Origin: Spartobacteria bacterium UBA695
Lineage (GTDB): Bacteria; Verrucomicrobiota; Verrucomicrobiia; Chthoniobacterales; Chthoniobacteraceae
Length of the DNA stretch: 64,000 nt
Assembly: GCA_002298145.1 (NCBI GenBank)
Contig: DBMP01000013.1
Location: forward strand, 124,001 to 188,000
Direction: 5' to 3'
Below are positions 1 to 9,529 of this stretch, in pieces. The notes under the pieces are model-generated. The model had not been told where the DNA came from. It was given only the letters and a program-made list of their open reading frames with translations, and searched no databases. Position numbers and translations under genes: made by a program. The first letter of the stretch is position 1. Each line of letters opens with the position of its first letter.

Positions 1-216
1 CTGCCCCTCGGGGAACTGGACGCGCGGCTGGCGACGCTCAAAGCCCAGCGGGCCGATCCGCGCGTGGTGATCCACGGTGACGTAAAGAGCGAATTCGGGG
101 CCGCCATTGCCGTCCTCGACGCCGTGCGCAAAGCGGGCATCGCCAAAGTAGCCATCCAGACCCAGCCCGCGCCTCAGACTCCCCAAGCCCCCTCAGCCCC
201 GGCCCCCAAACCCTGA
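1..216 (+). CDS. exbD: ExbD/TolR family protein, C-terminal part (5' end outside window)
   Basis: This is the C-terminal 71 residues of a reading frame that is open to the left window edge and stops at 214-216. The visible part has the periplasmic ExbD/TolR pattern: a helix (LGELDARLATLKAQ), a short strand (RVVIHGDVKSEFGAAIAVLDAVRKAGIAKVAI) and a Pro/Gln-rich tail. ExbD works with ExbB and TonB to couple the proton motive force to outer-membrane transport. The stop overlaps the start of the TonB gene (ATGA), which supports co-translation and the ExbD assignment. The N-terminal membrane anchor cannot be seen. TolR is the alternative family name. Confidence 0.75.
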   Translation: MPLGELDARLATLKAQRADPRVVIHGDVKSEFGAAIAVLDAVRKAGIAKVAIQTQPAPQTPQAPSAPAPKP

Positions 217-944
217 TGAAACGCGTGCTGACACTGAGCTTCCTGGGAGCGGCGGGGTGCCACGCGCTGCTGCTTTTCGGCTTTCAGGCGAGCGGCCCAG
301 TGCTGCACCCGATAGGGGACACGGGAACGACGGATGTGGCGCTGATCGGCGAAGAAGAGGGGGCTCCCGAGGCCTGGGGAAGCCCCGAAAGCGCAACGCC
401 CCCGCCCGAACAGCCTCAACCGGAACCGTCCCCAGTAGCCGATCCCACCCCGGCTCCCGAACCCGAGCCTTCCGTGCCCCCCGTTTCCGAAGCCAAGCCC
501 GCCCCGCAGATCCAGCCCGAGCCCCTTCACAAGCCGCAGCCCGCCGCCCGGCCCAAGGCCCCGGTCCATCACGGCAACCCGGCTTCGGCGGTGTCCACGA
601 AACCCGGCGCAGGCACGGGAAGCGGCAGCGGCCTCTCCGGAGCGGGCAGCGCCGCCACGGGTGCTGGCGGTGGCGGCCAGCCGCGCTACCGCAGCCATCC
701 CCTGCCCGAATACCCGCCCCAGGCCCGCCGGGAGCGACAGGAAGGCGTCCCATTCGTCAAAATCCAGGTCCTACCGGACGGAAAGCCCGGCGAAGTCACC
801 CTTGCGCGCTCCTGCGGCTACCCCCTGCTGGACGAAGCGGCAGTCAAAGGCGTCCGGCGCTGGACCTTCGACCCGGCCACCGCCGCCGGGGTCCCCGTAT
901 CCTCTCAGGTGGAGGTGCCCGTGCGCTTTAACCTCGTTCGCTAA
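216..944 (+). CDS. tonB: TonB-like energy transducer
   Basis: A 242-residue protein with an N-terminal membrane anchor (about residues 5-24), a long Pro/Glu/Lys-rich periplasm-spanning region (about 45-150) and a C-terminal TonB domain (about 155-242, with YPPQARRERQEG and the end VEVPVRFNLVR). It passes energy from the ExbB/ExbD motor to TonB-dependent outer-membrane receptors. The ATG overlaps the stop of the upstream ExbD-like gene by one base, so the two form an operon. The proline-rich middle and the single C-terminal domain are typical in length and order. A specific partner receptor cannot be inferred. Confidence 0.85.
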   Translation: MKRVLTLSFLGAAGCHALLLFGFQASGPVLHPIGDTGTTDVALIGEEEGAPEAWGSPESATPPPEQPQPEPSPVADPTPAPEPEPSVPPVSEAKPAPQIQPEPLHKPQPAARPKAPVHHGNPASAVSTKPGAGTGSGSGLSGAGSAATGAGGGGQPRYRSHPLPEYPPQARRERQEGVPFVKIQVLPDGKPGEVTLARSCGYPLLDEAAVKGVRRWTFDPATAAGVPVSSQVEVPVRFNLVR

Positions 945-1056
945 ACGCCTCCTTCTACAATCTCCCCTTAAGCGGTTCTTGACCATTGCGGGAGTTCGCC
1001 TAAGTTTGCCCCACGCACCTTGCGGGGCAATGGCGTTCCGACACGGTGGGACCTAT

Positions 1057-3090
<2,034 letters not shown>

Positions 3091-3208
3091 CCTGAGAGGA
3101 ACCCTCCGGCGTTCGTGAAAGCGACGGCACCGGAAGGGGCCGTGAAATTTGGGGGATTCCCCTACGTTCGCGGTCTTTCGGGTTCCAGGCTTTGAGCGAT
3201 ATTTGCCC

Positions 3209-4285
3209 ATGGAGGAGCAGCACACTAGAGCGGAGAAACCGAAACGGCGGAATCAAAACCTTTCCGTATTGAGAGGCATTCCGGATCCGGTCTTTGTGTG
3301 TGGCAGGAGGGGAAAATTCAAGCTCGCCAACCCCGCATTCGCTGCGCTCGCGGGCAAGGCCGGTGAGGACCTTGACGGGGCCCCTGCAGCGCTCCTGGAA
3401 CTGCCCGAACTGGCCGCCGCCGTGCTGGAGCAAAACGAGGACATCCTGACGGACGGCGAGCCCCGGAAGTTCGAATTCGTCCTGCCCTCGCCCCAAGGCG
3501 TGCGCTTTTTCAGCGTGACCAAGGGCCTCTGCCAGGGAGGCAAACGTTCCGGCGATGCCGTCTTTGGCATCGTGCGCGAGCTGACCCGCGCCCGCGACGA
3601 GGAGCGGGAAATCATTGACACCAGCGACCACGAAAAAGAGCGCCTGGGCCACGAGCTGCGGGAGAATTTCTGCCAGCACCTCGTAGGCATCTCGCTCCTA
3701 GGCAACGTCCTTTACGAAGAACTGGCCAAGGCGGGGCTGGAACAGGCCCGGTTTGCCAAGCAGATTACGCGCCTGGTCAAAGAGGTCGTCAGCGAAGTTC
3801 GGACCCTGGAGAAAAGCCTTTCCGTTGCCCATCTGGAGCAGGGCGCGGGGCTCGTCGAGGCCTTGCGCGACCTGGCCGAGCTCGTCGGGCTTCAGCGCAA
3901 GGTTTCCTGCGCCGTGCAAGCTCCTCCCGACCGGCTGGAAGTCCCCGCGCGGACGGCCATGTACCTTTTCCGCATCGTCCAGGAGGCCGTCCACAGTGCC
4001 GTGCGGCGCGTCGGGGTCCGGCGGCTGCTGATCCGCATCGCCGCGCTGCCCGAGGGCGTGGCGCTTTGCGTTCGGGATGATGGCGAGGCGTTTCCCGCGC
4101 ACGTAAACCTGGAGGAGTGGGCCCGGGGGGAATTCCCCGTGATGCACCACCGCAGCCGGGTGATCGGAGCCGGGCTGGAGTTCCGGCGGCTGGAGGCCGG
4201 CGGCATCGAAATGATTTGCAAAGCCCCCTGTTACCGGGGGCGGAGGGAGCTTCCCGTGCGGAAAAAACGCCGGAAGTTGAAGTGA
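3209..4285 (+). CDS. PAS-domain protein of the NarL-type sensor kinase family, catalytic residues lost
   Basis: A 358-residue soluble protein: PAS-like domain (about residues 20-125, PDPVFVCGRRGKFKLANPAF), then a HisKA_3-type dimerisation helix (about 138-200) and a remnant ATPase domain (about 240-340). In active family members the helix carries E-L-H-D. Here the aligned residues are E-L-R-E (Arg at 151). The N-box asparagines are replaced by His262-Ser263, and the DDGxG box reads DDGEAF. Fold recognition is therefore fair, but kinase activity is unlikely. A TTG start at 3149 would add 20 residues; ATG 3209 is preferred. It lies between ftsH and a polyprenyl synthase gene. There is no adjacent response regulator. 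Confidence 0.7.
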   Translation: MEEQHTRAEKPKRRNQNLSVLRGIPDPVFVCGRRGKFKLANPAFAALAGKAGEDLDGAPAALLELPELAAAVLEQNEDILTDGEPRKFEFVLPSPQGVRFFSVTKGLCQGGKRSGDAVFGIVRELTRARDEEREIIDTSDHEKERLGHELRENFCQHLVGISLLGNVLYEELAKAGLEQARFAKQITRLVKEVVSEVRTLEKSLSVAHLEQGAGLVEALRDLAELVGLQRKVSCAVQAPPDRLEVPARTAMYLFRIVQEAVHSAVRRVGVRRLLIRIAALPEGVALCVRDDGEAFPAHVNLEEWARGEFPVMHHRSRVIGAGLEFRRLEAGGIEMICKAPCYRGRRELPVRKKRRKLK

Positions 4286-4337
4286 CCCCGGAGTTCCTTG
4301 TTGCCAAGCGGCCCGGGGTTCTTTCAAATGAAGCCCC

Positions 4338-5222
4338 ATGATCGAATTGAAGGAATACCTCGCCGGGCGGAGCGCCGTTGTGGACCGGGCGCTTGACCGG
4401 TTTCTCCCCAAAGCCAACGTCAAACCGGCCACGATTCACAAGGCCATGCGCTACTCCCTCTTTGCTGGGGGCAAGCGGCTGCGGCCCGTGCTCTGCCTCG
4501 CGGCGGCTGAAGCCTGCGGCGGCGAACTGGAGGCGGCCCTGCCCGCGGCGTGCGCCGTGGAGTGTCTGCACACCTATTCGCTGATCCACGACGACCTCCC
4601 CTGCATGGACAACGACGATTTCCGCCGGGGCCGCCCGACGAGCCACAAGGTGTACGGCGAGGGGATCGCCGTGCTGGCGGGCGACGCGCTCTTGACGCAG
4701 GCCTTTGAAGTGCTGACCGCCTCGGCGGGCTCCGCGCGCTACCCCACCGCCGCCCTCGTGCGCGAACTGGCCGAGGCCGCCGGGAGCCGCCAGCTCATCG
4801 CGGGCCAGGTGGCCGACCTCGAAGGCGAGGGGAAGAAAGCCACGCTGCGCGACCTGAAATTTATCCACGAAGCCAAGACCGCCGCGCTGCTCACGGCCTC
4901 CATCCGCCTCGGCGGCATGAGCGCCAATGCCACGCCCAAGAAGCTGGAGGCCCTCACCGGGTTTGGCAAAAACTTGGGCCTAGCCTTCCAGGTGATCGAC
5001 GACATCCTGGACGTCACCCAGACGAGCGAGAAGCTCGGCAAAAGCGCGGGCAAGGACGTTGCCGCGCAGAAAACCACCTACCCGGCGCTCCTCGGCCTGG
5101 AAAAATCCCGCAAGGAAGCCCGCCGCCTCACGGACGCCTCGCTCTCCGCGCTCAAGCCGCTGGGCAAAACGGCGGACACGCTCCGGGCCATCGGCGCTTA
5201 CCTGCTGGAGCGGGAGTACTGA
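4338..5222 (+). CDS. ispA: Polyprenyl (farnesyl/geranylgeranyl) diphosphate synthase
   Basis: A 294-residue trans-prenyl diphosphate synthase that condenses IPP with allylic diphosphates to make C15-C20 precursors for quinones, undecaprenol and hopanoids. The first aspartate-rich motif is DDLPCMDNDDFRRGRPT (about residues 84-100). The second is DDILDVTQTSEKLGKSAGKD. FAGGKRLRPVLCL near residue 40 is the conserved IPP-binding region. Length and motif spacing fit the IspA class. The chain-length specificity (FPP or GGPP) cannot be settled by eye. The ATG start is the only sensible one. It follows the PAS protein by about 50 bases. Confidence 0.9.
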   Translation: MIELKEYLAGRSAVVDRALDRFLPKANVKPATIHKAMRYSLFAGGKRLRPVLCLAAAEACGGELEAALPAACAVECLHTYSLIHDDLPCMDNDDFRRGRPTSHKVYGEGIAVLAGDALLTQAFEVLTASAGSARYPTAALVRELAEAAGSRQLIAGQVADLEGEGKKATLRDLKFIHEAKTAALLTASIRLGGMSANATPKKLEALTGFGKNLGLAFQVIDDILDVTQTSEKLGKSAGKDVAAQKTTYPALLGLEKSRKEARRLTDASLSALKPLGKTADTLRAIGAYLLEREY

Positions 5223-5261
5223 TCGGCTTTTCGCGCCGCATCCCCCTAAATCGCGCCCCCC

Positions 5262-5423
5262 ATGCCTAGGTTTCACGTCTTTATCGCCCTGAATGTGGGC
5301 GGAGGTGTCGGCTGGTGGGCAGGGGATTACGTGGGCATCTGGACGGCGCTCTTCGGCAGCGCCGCCGGGGCGCTCCTGTGTATCTGGCTTGTGTGGCGCT
5401 TCCGGGAATACCTGGGCGGATAA
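5262..5423 (+). CDS. Small hypothetical membrane protein (53 aa)
   Basis: A short open frame, ATG at 5262 and TAA at 5421-5423, encoding 53 residues. It has one long hydrophobic stretch, roughly residues 20-46 (IWTALFGSAAGALLCIWLVW), ending in positively charged RFREYLGG. This is the composition of a single-span membrane protein with its C-terminus inside. It starts 39 bases after the ispA stop and is in the same direction, so it may be co-transcribed. No family was recognised. A coding call rests on composition and position only. Confidence 0.45.
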   Translation: MPRFHVFIALNVGGGVGWWAGDYVGIWTALFGSAAGALLCIWLVWRFREYLGG

Positions 5424-5447
5424 GCTAATCCGCAGGCCGCCGCCCGC

Positions 5448-5819
5448 TTACCGCATCACTTCCTGCACCCACATCGCGTAGCTGAGGTTCACCCACAGCT
5501 CCGCGCTTCCCGGGACCGGCATGAGGGCCCCTTGCGGGCTGCGCGCGATGGGCCGCACGCGGTACCAGTTCTGATCCGCCGCGCCGAGCACCTTATAGAG
5601 CGCCACGCCTTTGGTTGCGGGAGTGTTCGGATTCTGGGCGGATGCGCCGTTGCCATTGCCCGAGGGACCGCCGCCACCGTTACCATTTCCGTTGTCGGGA
5701 AAGGCGATGGCGTAATTCCAGCCCGGCTTGAGTTGCAGCCCCTGGGCCTGCCCCGCCGCCACGAGCCCAAGCCAAAGCCCGGCCCCCAGCGCACTTGCGA
5801 GAAATACGTTCTGTTGCAT
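5448..5819 (-). CDS. Secreted hypothetical protein
   Basis: A 123-residue protein with a clear signal peptide (about residues 1-25, hydrophobic core followed by AGQAQG). Then come a short beta-rich segment, a Gly/Asn-rich linker (about 42-62) and a C-terminal part (GVALYKVLGAADQNWYRVRPIA, then ELWVNLSYAMWVQEVMR). No family was recognised. It is convergent with the small membrane gene and shares the strand of tex, from which it is separated by 70 bases. It is probably periplasmic or surface-exposed. Confidence 0.6.
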   Translation of the reverse strand: MQQNVFLASALGAGLWLGLVAAGQAQGLQLKPGWNYAIAFPDNGNGNGGGGPSGNGNGASAQNPNTPATKGVALYKVLGAADQNWYRVRPIARSPQGALMPVPGSAELWVNLSYAMWVQEVMR

Positions 5820-5889
5820 AGCCTCTCCTCCTCTGTCCGTTCAGAACAGGGATCGGAGGCAGGTCATGCCGCGAGTGGGATGAAAATGC

Positions 5890-8241
5890 CTAGTGCTTTG
5901 TGCCCTTCGAGACCGCCGCGCTAAACCAGTCGAATCCGCCGCCGCCACCGCCGGAGTTGCGTCCCTGCGGAGGCCGCGAACCGGGGCGCTGTCCGCCGCC
6001 GTTGCCGCGCTGTCCGCCGGAGCCGCCGTTGCCCCCGGAGGAGCGTCCGCCTGTGAGGTCGGGCTTGCTCTTCATGGAAAGGGCGATGCGCTTGCGTTCG
6101 AGATCCACCTCCACCACCGTCACGGTGACGCGCTGCTGCACTTTCACCACATCCGCTGGGTCTTTTACAAAGTTATCCGAAAGCTGGCTGACGTGGACGA
6201 GCCCATCCTGGTGCACGCCGACGTCCACGAAAGCCCCGAACGCCGCCACGTTGGTGACGATGCCCGGCAGCTTCATGCCCGGCTTGAGGTCGGTGATTTT
6301 CTCCACGCCTTCGGTGAACGAAAATGCCTCGAACTTCTGGCGCGGGTCGCGGCCCGGCTTGGCCAGTTCGCCCAGGATGTCGTTCAAGGTCGGCAGACCG
6401 ACTTTGTCCGTCACGTAGTTCTTGAGCGCGATTTTTTTGCGGAAAAGCTCGTTCTTGATCAGGTCGCGCACCGAGCAGCCGAGGTCGCGCGCCATGGCAT
6501 CCACGATGGGGTAGCTCTCCGGGTGCACCGCGCTTTCGTCGAGCGGATTCTCGGCATTGCGAATGCGGAGGAAGCCCGCCGCTTGCTCGAACGCCTTGGG
6601 CCCCAGGCGGGGCACCTTGAGCAGCTCCTGGCGGGATTTGAAGGCCCCGTTGGCGTTGCGGAAGGCGACGATGGCCTCCGCCGTCGAAGGCCCGATGCCG
6701 GAGACGTAGGCCAGCAGTTGCTTGGAGGCTGTGTTGAGTTCCACGCCCACCTTGTTCACGCTGCTTTCCACCACGTCATCGAGGCTTTTCTTGAGCGCGG
6801 TTTGATCGACATCGTGCTGATATTGACCGACGCCGATGGACTTTGGATCGATTTTGACCAATTCCGCCAGCGGGTCCATGAGGCGGCGGCCAATGGAGAC
6901 CGCGCCGCGCACGGTGATGTCCTGGTCGGGGAATTCCTCGCGGGCCACATCGCTGGCGGAGTAGATGGAAGCGCCGCTTTCGTTGACCATCAAAATGGGG
7001 ATGGAGGGCGGCAGGCCGAGCTTGCGCAGGAAGCCTTCCGTTTCGCGGCCCGCCGTGCCGTTGCCGATGGCCACCGCTTCGAGTTTGAAATGCTTGATGA
7101 AAGCGAGCAGCTTCTCGCCTGCGTCCGCCGCCGCGCGCGCCCCCTGCTCGGGGAAAACCACGTCGTGGTGGAGCAGCTTGCCCTGGGCGTCGAGGACGAC
7201 CACCTTGCAGCCGGTGCGGAAGCCGGGGTCGATGGCGAGTACGCTTTTTTGGCCGAGCGGCGAGGCGAGCAGCAGTTCGCGCAGGTTATCGGCGAAAACG
7301 CGGATCGCCTCTTCGTCGGCGGCGCGCTTGAGTTCCATGCGGATTTCCGTCTCCATCGCGGGCCCGAGCAGGCGCTTGTAGCTCTCCTGAACGGCCAGGC
7401 GCACCTGGTCGCCCGCCGGGTTGCGCGCTTTGACAAAAAGCGGCTCCAGCGTGCCGACCGCCGAGGGTTCCGGCGGGTAAATGCGCATCATCAGGAACCC
7501 CTCCTTCTCGCCGCGTCGGATGGCCAGGATGCGGTGCGAGGGGGCCTTCTGGGCCGGTTCGTTCCAGTCAAAGTAGTCTTTGAACTTCGCCCCCTCGGTC
7601 TCCTTGCCGGGGAAGACCTTGGAGTAAAGTGTCGATTCGCTCTGGTAGACGGCGCGGAGCTTGGCGCGGGCGTCCTTGTCGTCGTTGATGCGCTCGGCCA
7701 GGATGTCGCGGGCTCCGGCCAGGACGGCGTCCACGGTGGCGAGCGGCGGTTCGGCGGTCTTGGCTTTTTCCAGGAAGGGCTCGGCGGCGGCGCGGGGATC
7801 GGTGGCGGCTTCCTGGGCGAAGAGGAGATCGGCCAGCGGTTCCAGGCCCTGCTCCTTGGCGATGGTGCCGCGCGTGCGCTTCTTCGGGCGGAAGGGGAGG
7901 TAGATATCCTCCAGGGCGGTGATGGTCTCGGCCTTGTCGATGGAGGCTTTCAGCTCGGTGGTGAGGAGCTTGCGCTCGTCGAGGGATTTCAGGATCGCCT
8001 CGCGCCGGGAGTCGAGTTCCGAGAGCTTCTCCATGCGGTCGCGAATGGCCGCGATGGCCACTTCGTCGAGCGTGCCGGTGAGTTCCTTGCGGTAGCGGGC
8101 GATGAAGGGAACCGTTGCGCCCTCTTTAAGGAGCAGCGCAGTGGCCATGACCTGGCGCGGTTGCAGGGAGAGCTCGCGGGTGATGGTTTCGAGATGCCGG
8201 GGAGGGATCGGGGAGGTCGGTGCGGAAGAGATAGGGTCCAT
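5890..8241 (-). CDS. tex: Tex family RNA-binding transcription accessory protein
   Basis: A 783-residue cytosolic Tex protein. The order is: N-terminal Tex helical region (LSLQPRQVMATALLLKEGATVPFIARYRKELTG, about residues 25-57), a YqgF/RNase H-like domain (SVLAIDPGFRTGCKVVVLD, about 330-350), helix-hairpin-helix repeats (YVSGIGPSTAEAIVAFRNANGAF, about 510), and a C-terminal S1 RNA-binding domain (PGIVTNVAAFGAFVDVGVHQDGLVHVSQLSD, about 650-720). A Gly/Arg-rich low-complexity tail follows, which is a plausible extra RNA-binding element. Length matches the family. It is monocistronic on this strand or heads a unit with the secreted protein downstream. Confidence 0.93.
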   Translation of the reverse strand: MDPISSAPTSPIPPRHLETITRELSLQPRQVMATALLLKEGATVPFIARYRKELTGTLDEVAIAAIRDRMEKLSELDSRREAILKSLDERKLLTTELKASIDKAETITALEDIYLPFRPKKRTRGTIAKEQGLEPLADLLFAQEAATDPRAAAEPFLEKAKTAEPPLATVDAVLAGARDILAERINDDKDARAKLRAVYQSESTLYSKVFPGKETEGAKFKDYFDWNEPAQKAPSHRILAIRRGEKEGFLMMRIYPPEPSAVGTLEPLFVKARNPAGDQVRLAVQESYKRLLGPAMETEIRMELKRAADEEAIRVFADNLRELLLASPLGQKSVLAIDPGFRTGCKVVVLDAQGKLLHHDVVFPEQGARAAADAGEKLLAFIKHFKLEAVAIGNGTAGRETEGFLRKLGLPPSIPILMVNESGASIYSASDVAREEFPDQDITVRGAVSIGRRLMDPLAELVKIDPKSIGVGQYQHDVDQTALKKSLDDVVESSVNKVGVELNTASKQLLAYVSGIGPSTAEAIVAFRNANGAFKSRQELLKVPRLGPKAFEQAAGFLRIRNAENPLDESAVHPESYPIVDAMARDLGCSVRDLIKNELFRKKIALKNYVTDKVGLPTLNDILGELAKPGRDPRQKFEAFSFTEGVEKITDLKPGMKLPGIVTNVAAFGAFVDVGVHQDGLVHVSQLSDNFVKDPADVVKVQQRVTVTVVEVDLERKRIALSMKSKPDLTGGRSSGGNGGSGGQRGNGGGQRPGSRPPQGRNSGGGGGGFDWFSAAVSKGTKH

Positions 8242-8329
8242 GAAGTGGTTTGCGAGAGCCCGAAAGTGTTACATGATCGCGGGCGGCGGTTCAAGCGGGA
8301 GGTTTGTTTTACGAGGAAGCTTTCTTCTC

Positions 8330-8380
8330 GTGCCCAAACTCCATTTGGGCACCCCCTTGCCGTGGCAACTCCATTGCCAC
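8330..8380. repeat. REP-like double hairpin, left flank
   Basis: Two stem-loops in tandem. 8330-8352 has a 9-bp stem (GTGCCCAAA/TTTGGGCAC) around loop CTCCA. 8362-8380 has a 7-bp stem (GTGGCAA/TTGCCAC) around the same loop CTCCA. A short T-run follows at 8381-8385. They mirror the hairpins at 8933-8982. Confidence 0.8.
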
Positions 8381-8383
8381 TTT

Positions 8384-8917
8384 TTATCTCCACGGATCGC
8401 AACGCATCACGGGAACCGCCCCGGTAGCCCACTCGTGGGCCGAGGAATACCGCCAGGACTCCGGAGCCGAGACCATGCCTCGTTTCACGGGGTTGTTATG
8501 GAGATATTCCAGTTTCTGGAGCATCATCTCATCGGAGAGAATAGCCTCTGGGTGGGCTCCCTCCTGCCAGACTTGATGGACGCTGTGGTCTTTATATTTG
8601 GCCCGGTAGAAGGCCAGTTGGTTCAGGAGCCAGTCCCGTCCTTCGTCGCGGATTTTGTCGATCAGGCTTCGCGAGGTGAACCGTTTGAGATCCCGAAGAG
8701 TCTCCGCAAGGCGTGGCCCGGACAAGATTGCGTGAAAGTGGCTGTCCAGGATGACCCAACCGTGAATTTGAAGGCGCTTTTGGTCACGGCAGAATTCGAA
8801 CGACTGAACGAGTAGATCGCAGCAGGCGGATGAGGTGAAAATGGGCAGCCATTCAACAACGGTGCCGGTTACAAAGTGGGCGTGGTCCAATTCCTGGATG
8901 CGATACCTCGAACGCAT
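8384..8917 (-). CDS. REP-associated tyrosine transposase (Y1_Tnp family)
   Basis: A 177-residue Y1 transposase of the IS200/REP class, which cuts and rejoins single-stranded DNA hairpins using one tyrosine. Visible features are the beta strand plus HUH-like motif LDSHFHAIL (about residues 50-58), the helix LRDLKRFTSRSLIDKI, and the C-terminal LEYLHNNPVKRGMV-x-WRYSSAHEW, which is diagnostic of RAYTs. The ATG at 8917 (MRSRYRIQELDHAHFVTGTVV) is chosen because it begins at the first core strand. The frame is open further upstream through the right hairpins, but that part has no recognisable protein sequence. It looks intact. Paired hairpins flank it on both sides. Confidence 0.85.
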   Translation of the reverse strand: MRSRYRIQELDHAHFVTGTVVEWLPIFTSSACCDLLVQSFEFCRDQKRLQIHGWVILDSHFHAILSGPRLAETLRDLKRFTSRSLIDKIRDEGRDWLLNQLAFYRAKYKDHSVHQVWQEGAHPEAILSDEMMLQKLEYLHNNPVKRGMVSAPESWRYSSAHEWATGAVPVMRCDPWR

Positions 8918-8932
8918 AAGCCTCGGAGATTG

Positions 8933-8982
8933 CCGCAATGGAGTTGCGGGTTCAAGTGTGTTCCCAAATGGAGTTTGGGAAC
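8933..8982. repeat. REP-like double hairpin, right flank
   Basis: 8933-8949 has a 6-bp stem (CCGCAA/TTGCGG) around loop TGGAG. 8960-8982 has a 9-bp stem (GTTCCCAAA/TTTGGGAAC) around loop TGGAG. This is the inverted copy of the left-flank pair. Stem changes are compensated on both arms (GCC/GGC against TCC/GGA), so the hairpin shape is what is conserved. Confidence 0.8.
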
Positions 8983-9061
8983 AAGAAAGATTGAAGCGGC
9001 GGCGGTCCCCGCGGGGTATTTCGCTTGCCGGAAAATCGGGACGAGGCGAAACTGGCCCGCG

Positions 9062-9529
9062 ATGTCCAACCTCTTGAGTGAACGCGAAGAAGTCGAGGCG
9101 CTCCTCTCCTACCATCCCGGGCCGACCGGCATGGCCGGGGCGCTGAACGTGCTGGCCAATCAGTTCAACGTCCTCCAGGGGCGTTCCCAGCTTCTGCTGA
9201 GCCTTTCCACCTTGGTGCTGACGATCACCGGCTTCTCGGGCCCGAAGATCGCCGCGACCAATGCGCTCGCCCGCTGGATGCTGGCCGGGGGGATTTTCAT
9301 CGTGCTGCTCTCGACCGCCTTTACGCTCATCCAGACGCTTTCGGTTCGCTGGACCACGCAATTCAAGGGAGCCACGGACGCCGATACGCTGGAAGGGATC
9401 GTTCGCAACCGCAATCGCAAGACGCGCTTTTTTGCCCTTTCGATTTGCCTGCTGGTCATCGGCCTGGCGTGCTACGTCGGTAGCATCATCGTCTTTCTGC
9501 TCTGCTACCAGGAGGGCGTCTCCCGGTGA
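9062..9529 (+). CDS. Hypothetical inner-membrane protein
   Basis: A 155-residue protein with an N-terminal amphipathic part (MSNLLSEREEVEALLSYHPG) and three likely membrane segments (about residues 44-61, 70-92 and 120-145). No catalytic motif is visible. The ATG at 9062 is chosen since the open frame upstream is the REP hairpin region. Its stop overlaps the GTG of the following metallopeptidase gene (9526), so the two are probably co-translated. No family was recognised; small two/three-span proteins of this type are common and diverse. Confidence 0.6.
   Translation: MSNLLSEREEVEALLSYHPGPTGMAGALNVLANQFNVLQGRSQLLLSLSTLVLTITGFSGPKIAATNALARWMLAGGIFIVLLSTAFTLIQTLSVRWTTQFKGATDADTLEGIVRNRNRKTRFFALSICLLVIGLACYVGSIIVFLLCYQEGVSR

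Larger units (their letters stand above)
8320..8989 (-). mobile_element. RAYT (REP-associated tyrosine transposase) unit with paired terminal hairpins
   Basis: A Y1-type transposase gene is framed by two near-identical sets of imperfect palindromes in inverted orientation. The outer ends read CTTTCTT (8320-8326) and its complement AAGAAAG (8983-8989). Each flank has a larger hairpin whose loop side reads AAACTCCATTT (or its complement) and a smaller one reading CAACTCCATTG or complement. All four share the same five-base loop CTCCA/TGGAG. This is the arrangement expected of REP/RAYT domesticated single-strand transposition systems. No target-site duplication was identified. Confidence 0.7.

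Noticed and set aside
5293..5481. 62-codon frame overlapping the small membrane gene
   Set aside because: Overlaps a better-supported frame (5262-5423) in another phase and runs into the convergent secreted-protein gene.
5893..8427. 844-codon open frame on the plus strand opposite tex
   Set aside because: It is fully antisense to tex, which has strong domain matches. High GC and third-position bias produce long open frames on the opposite strand. The protein has no recognisable motifs.
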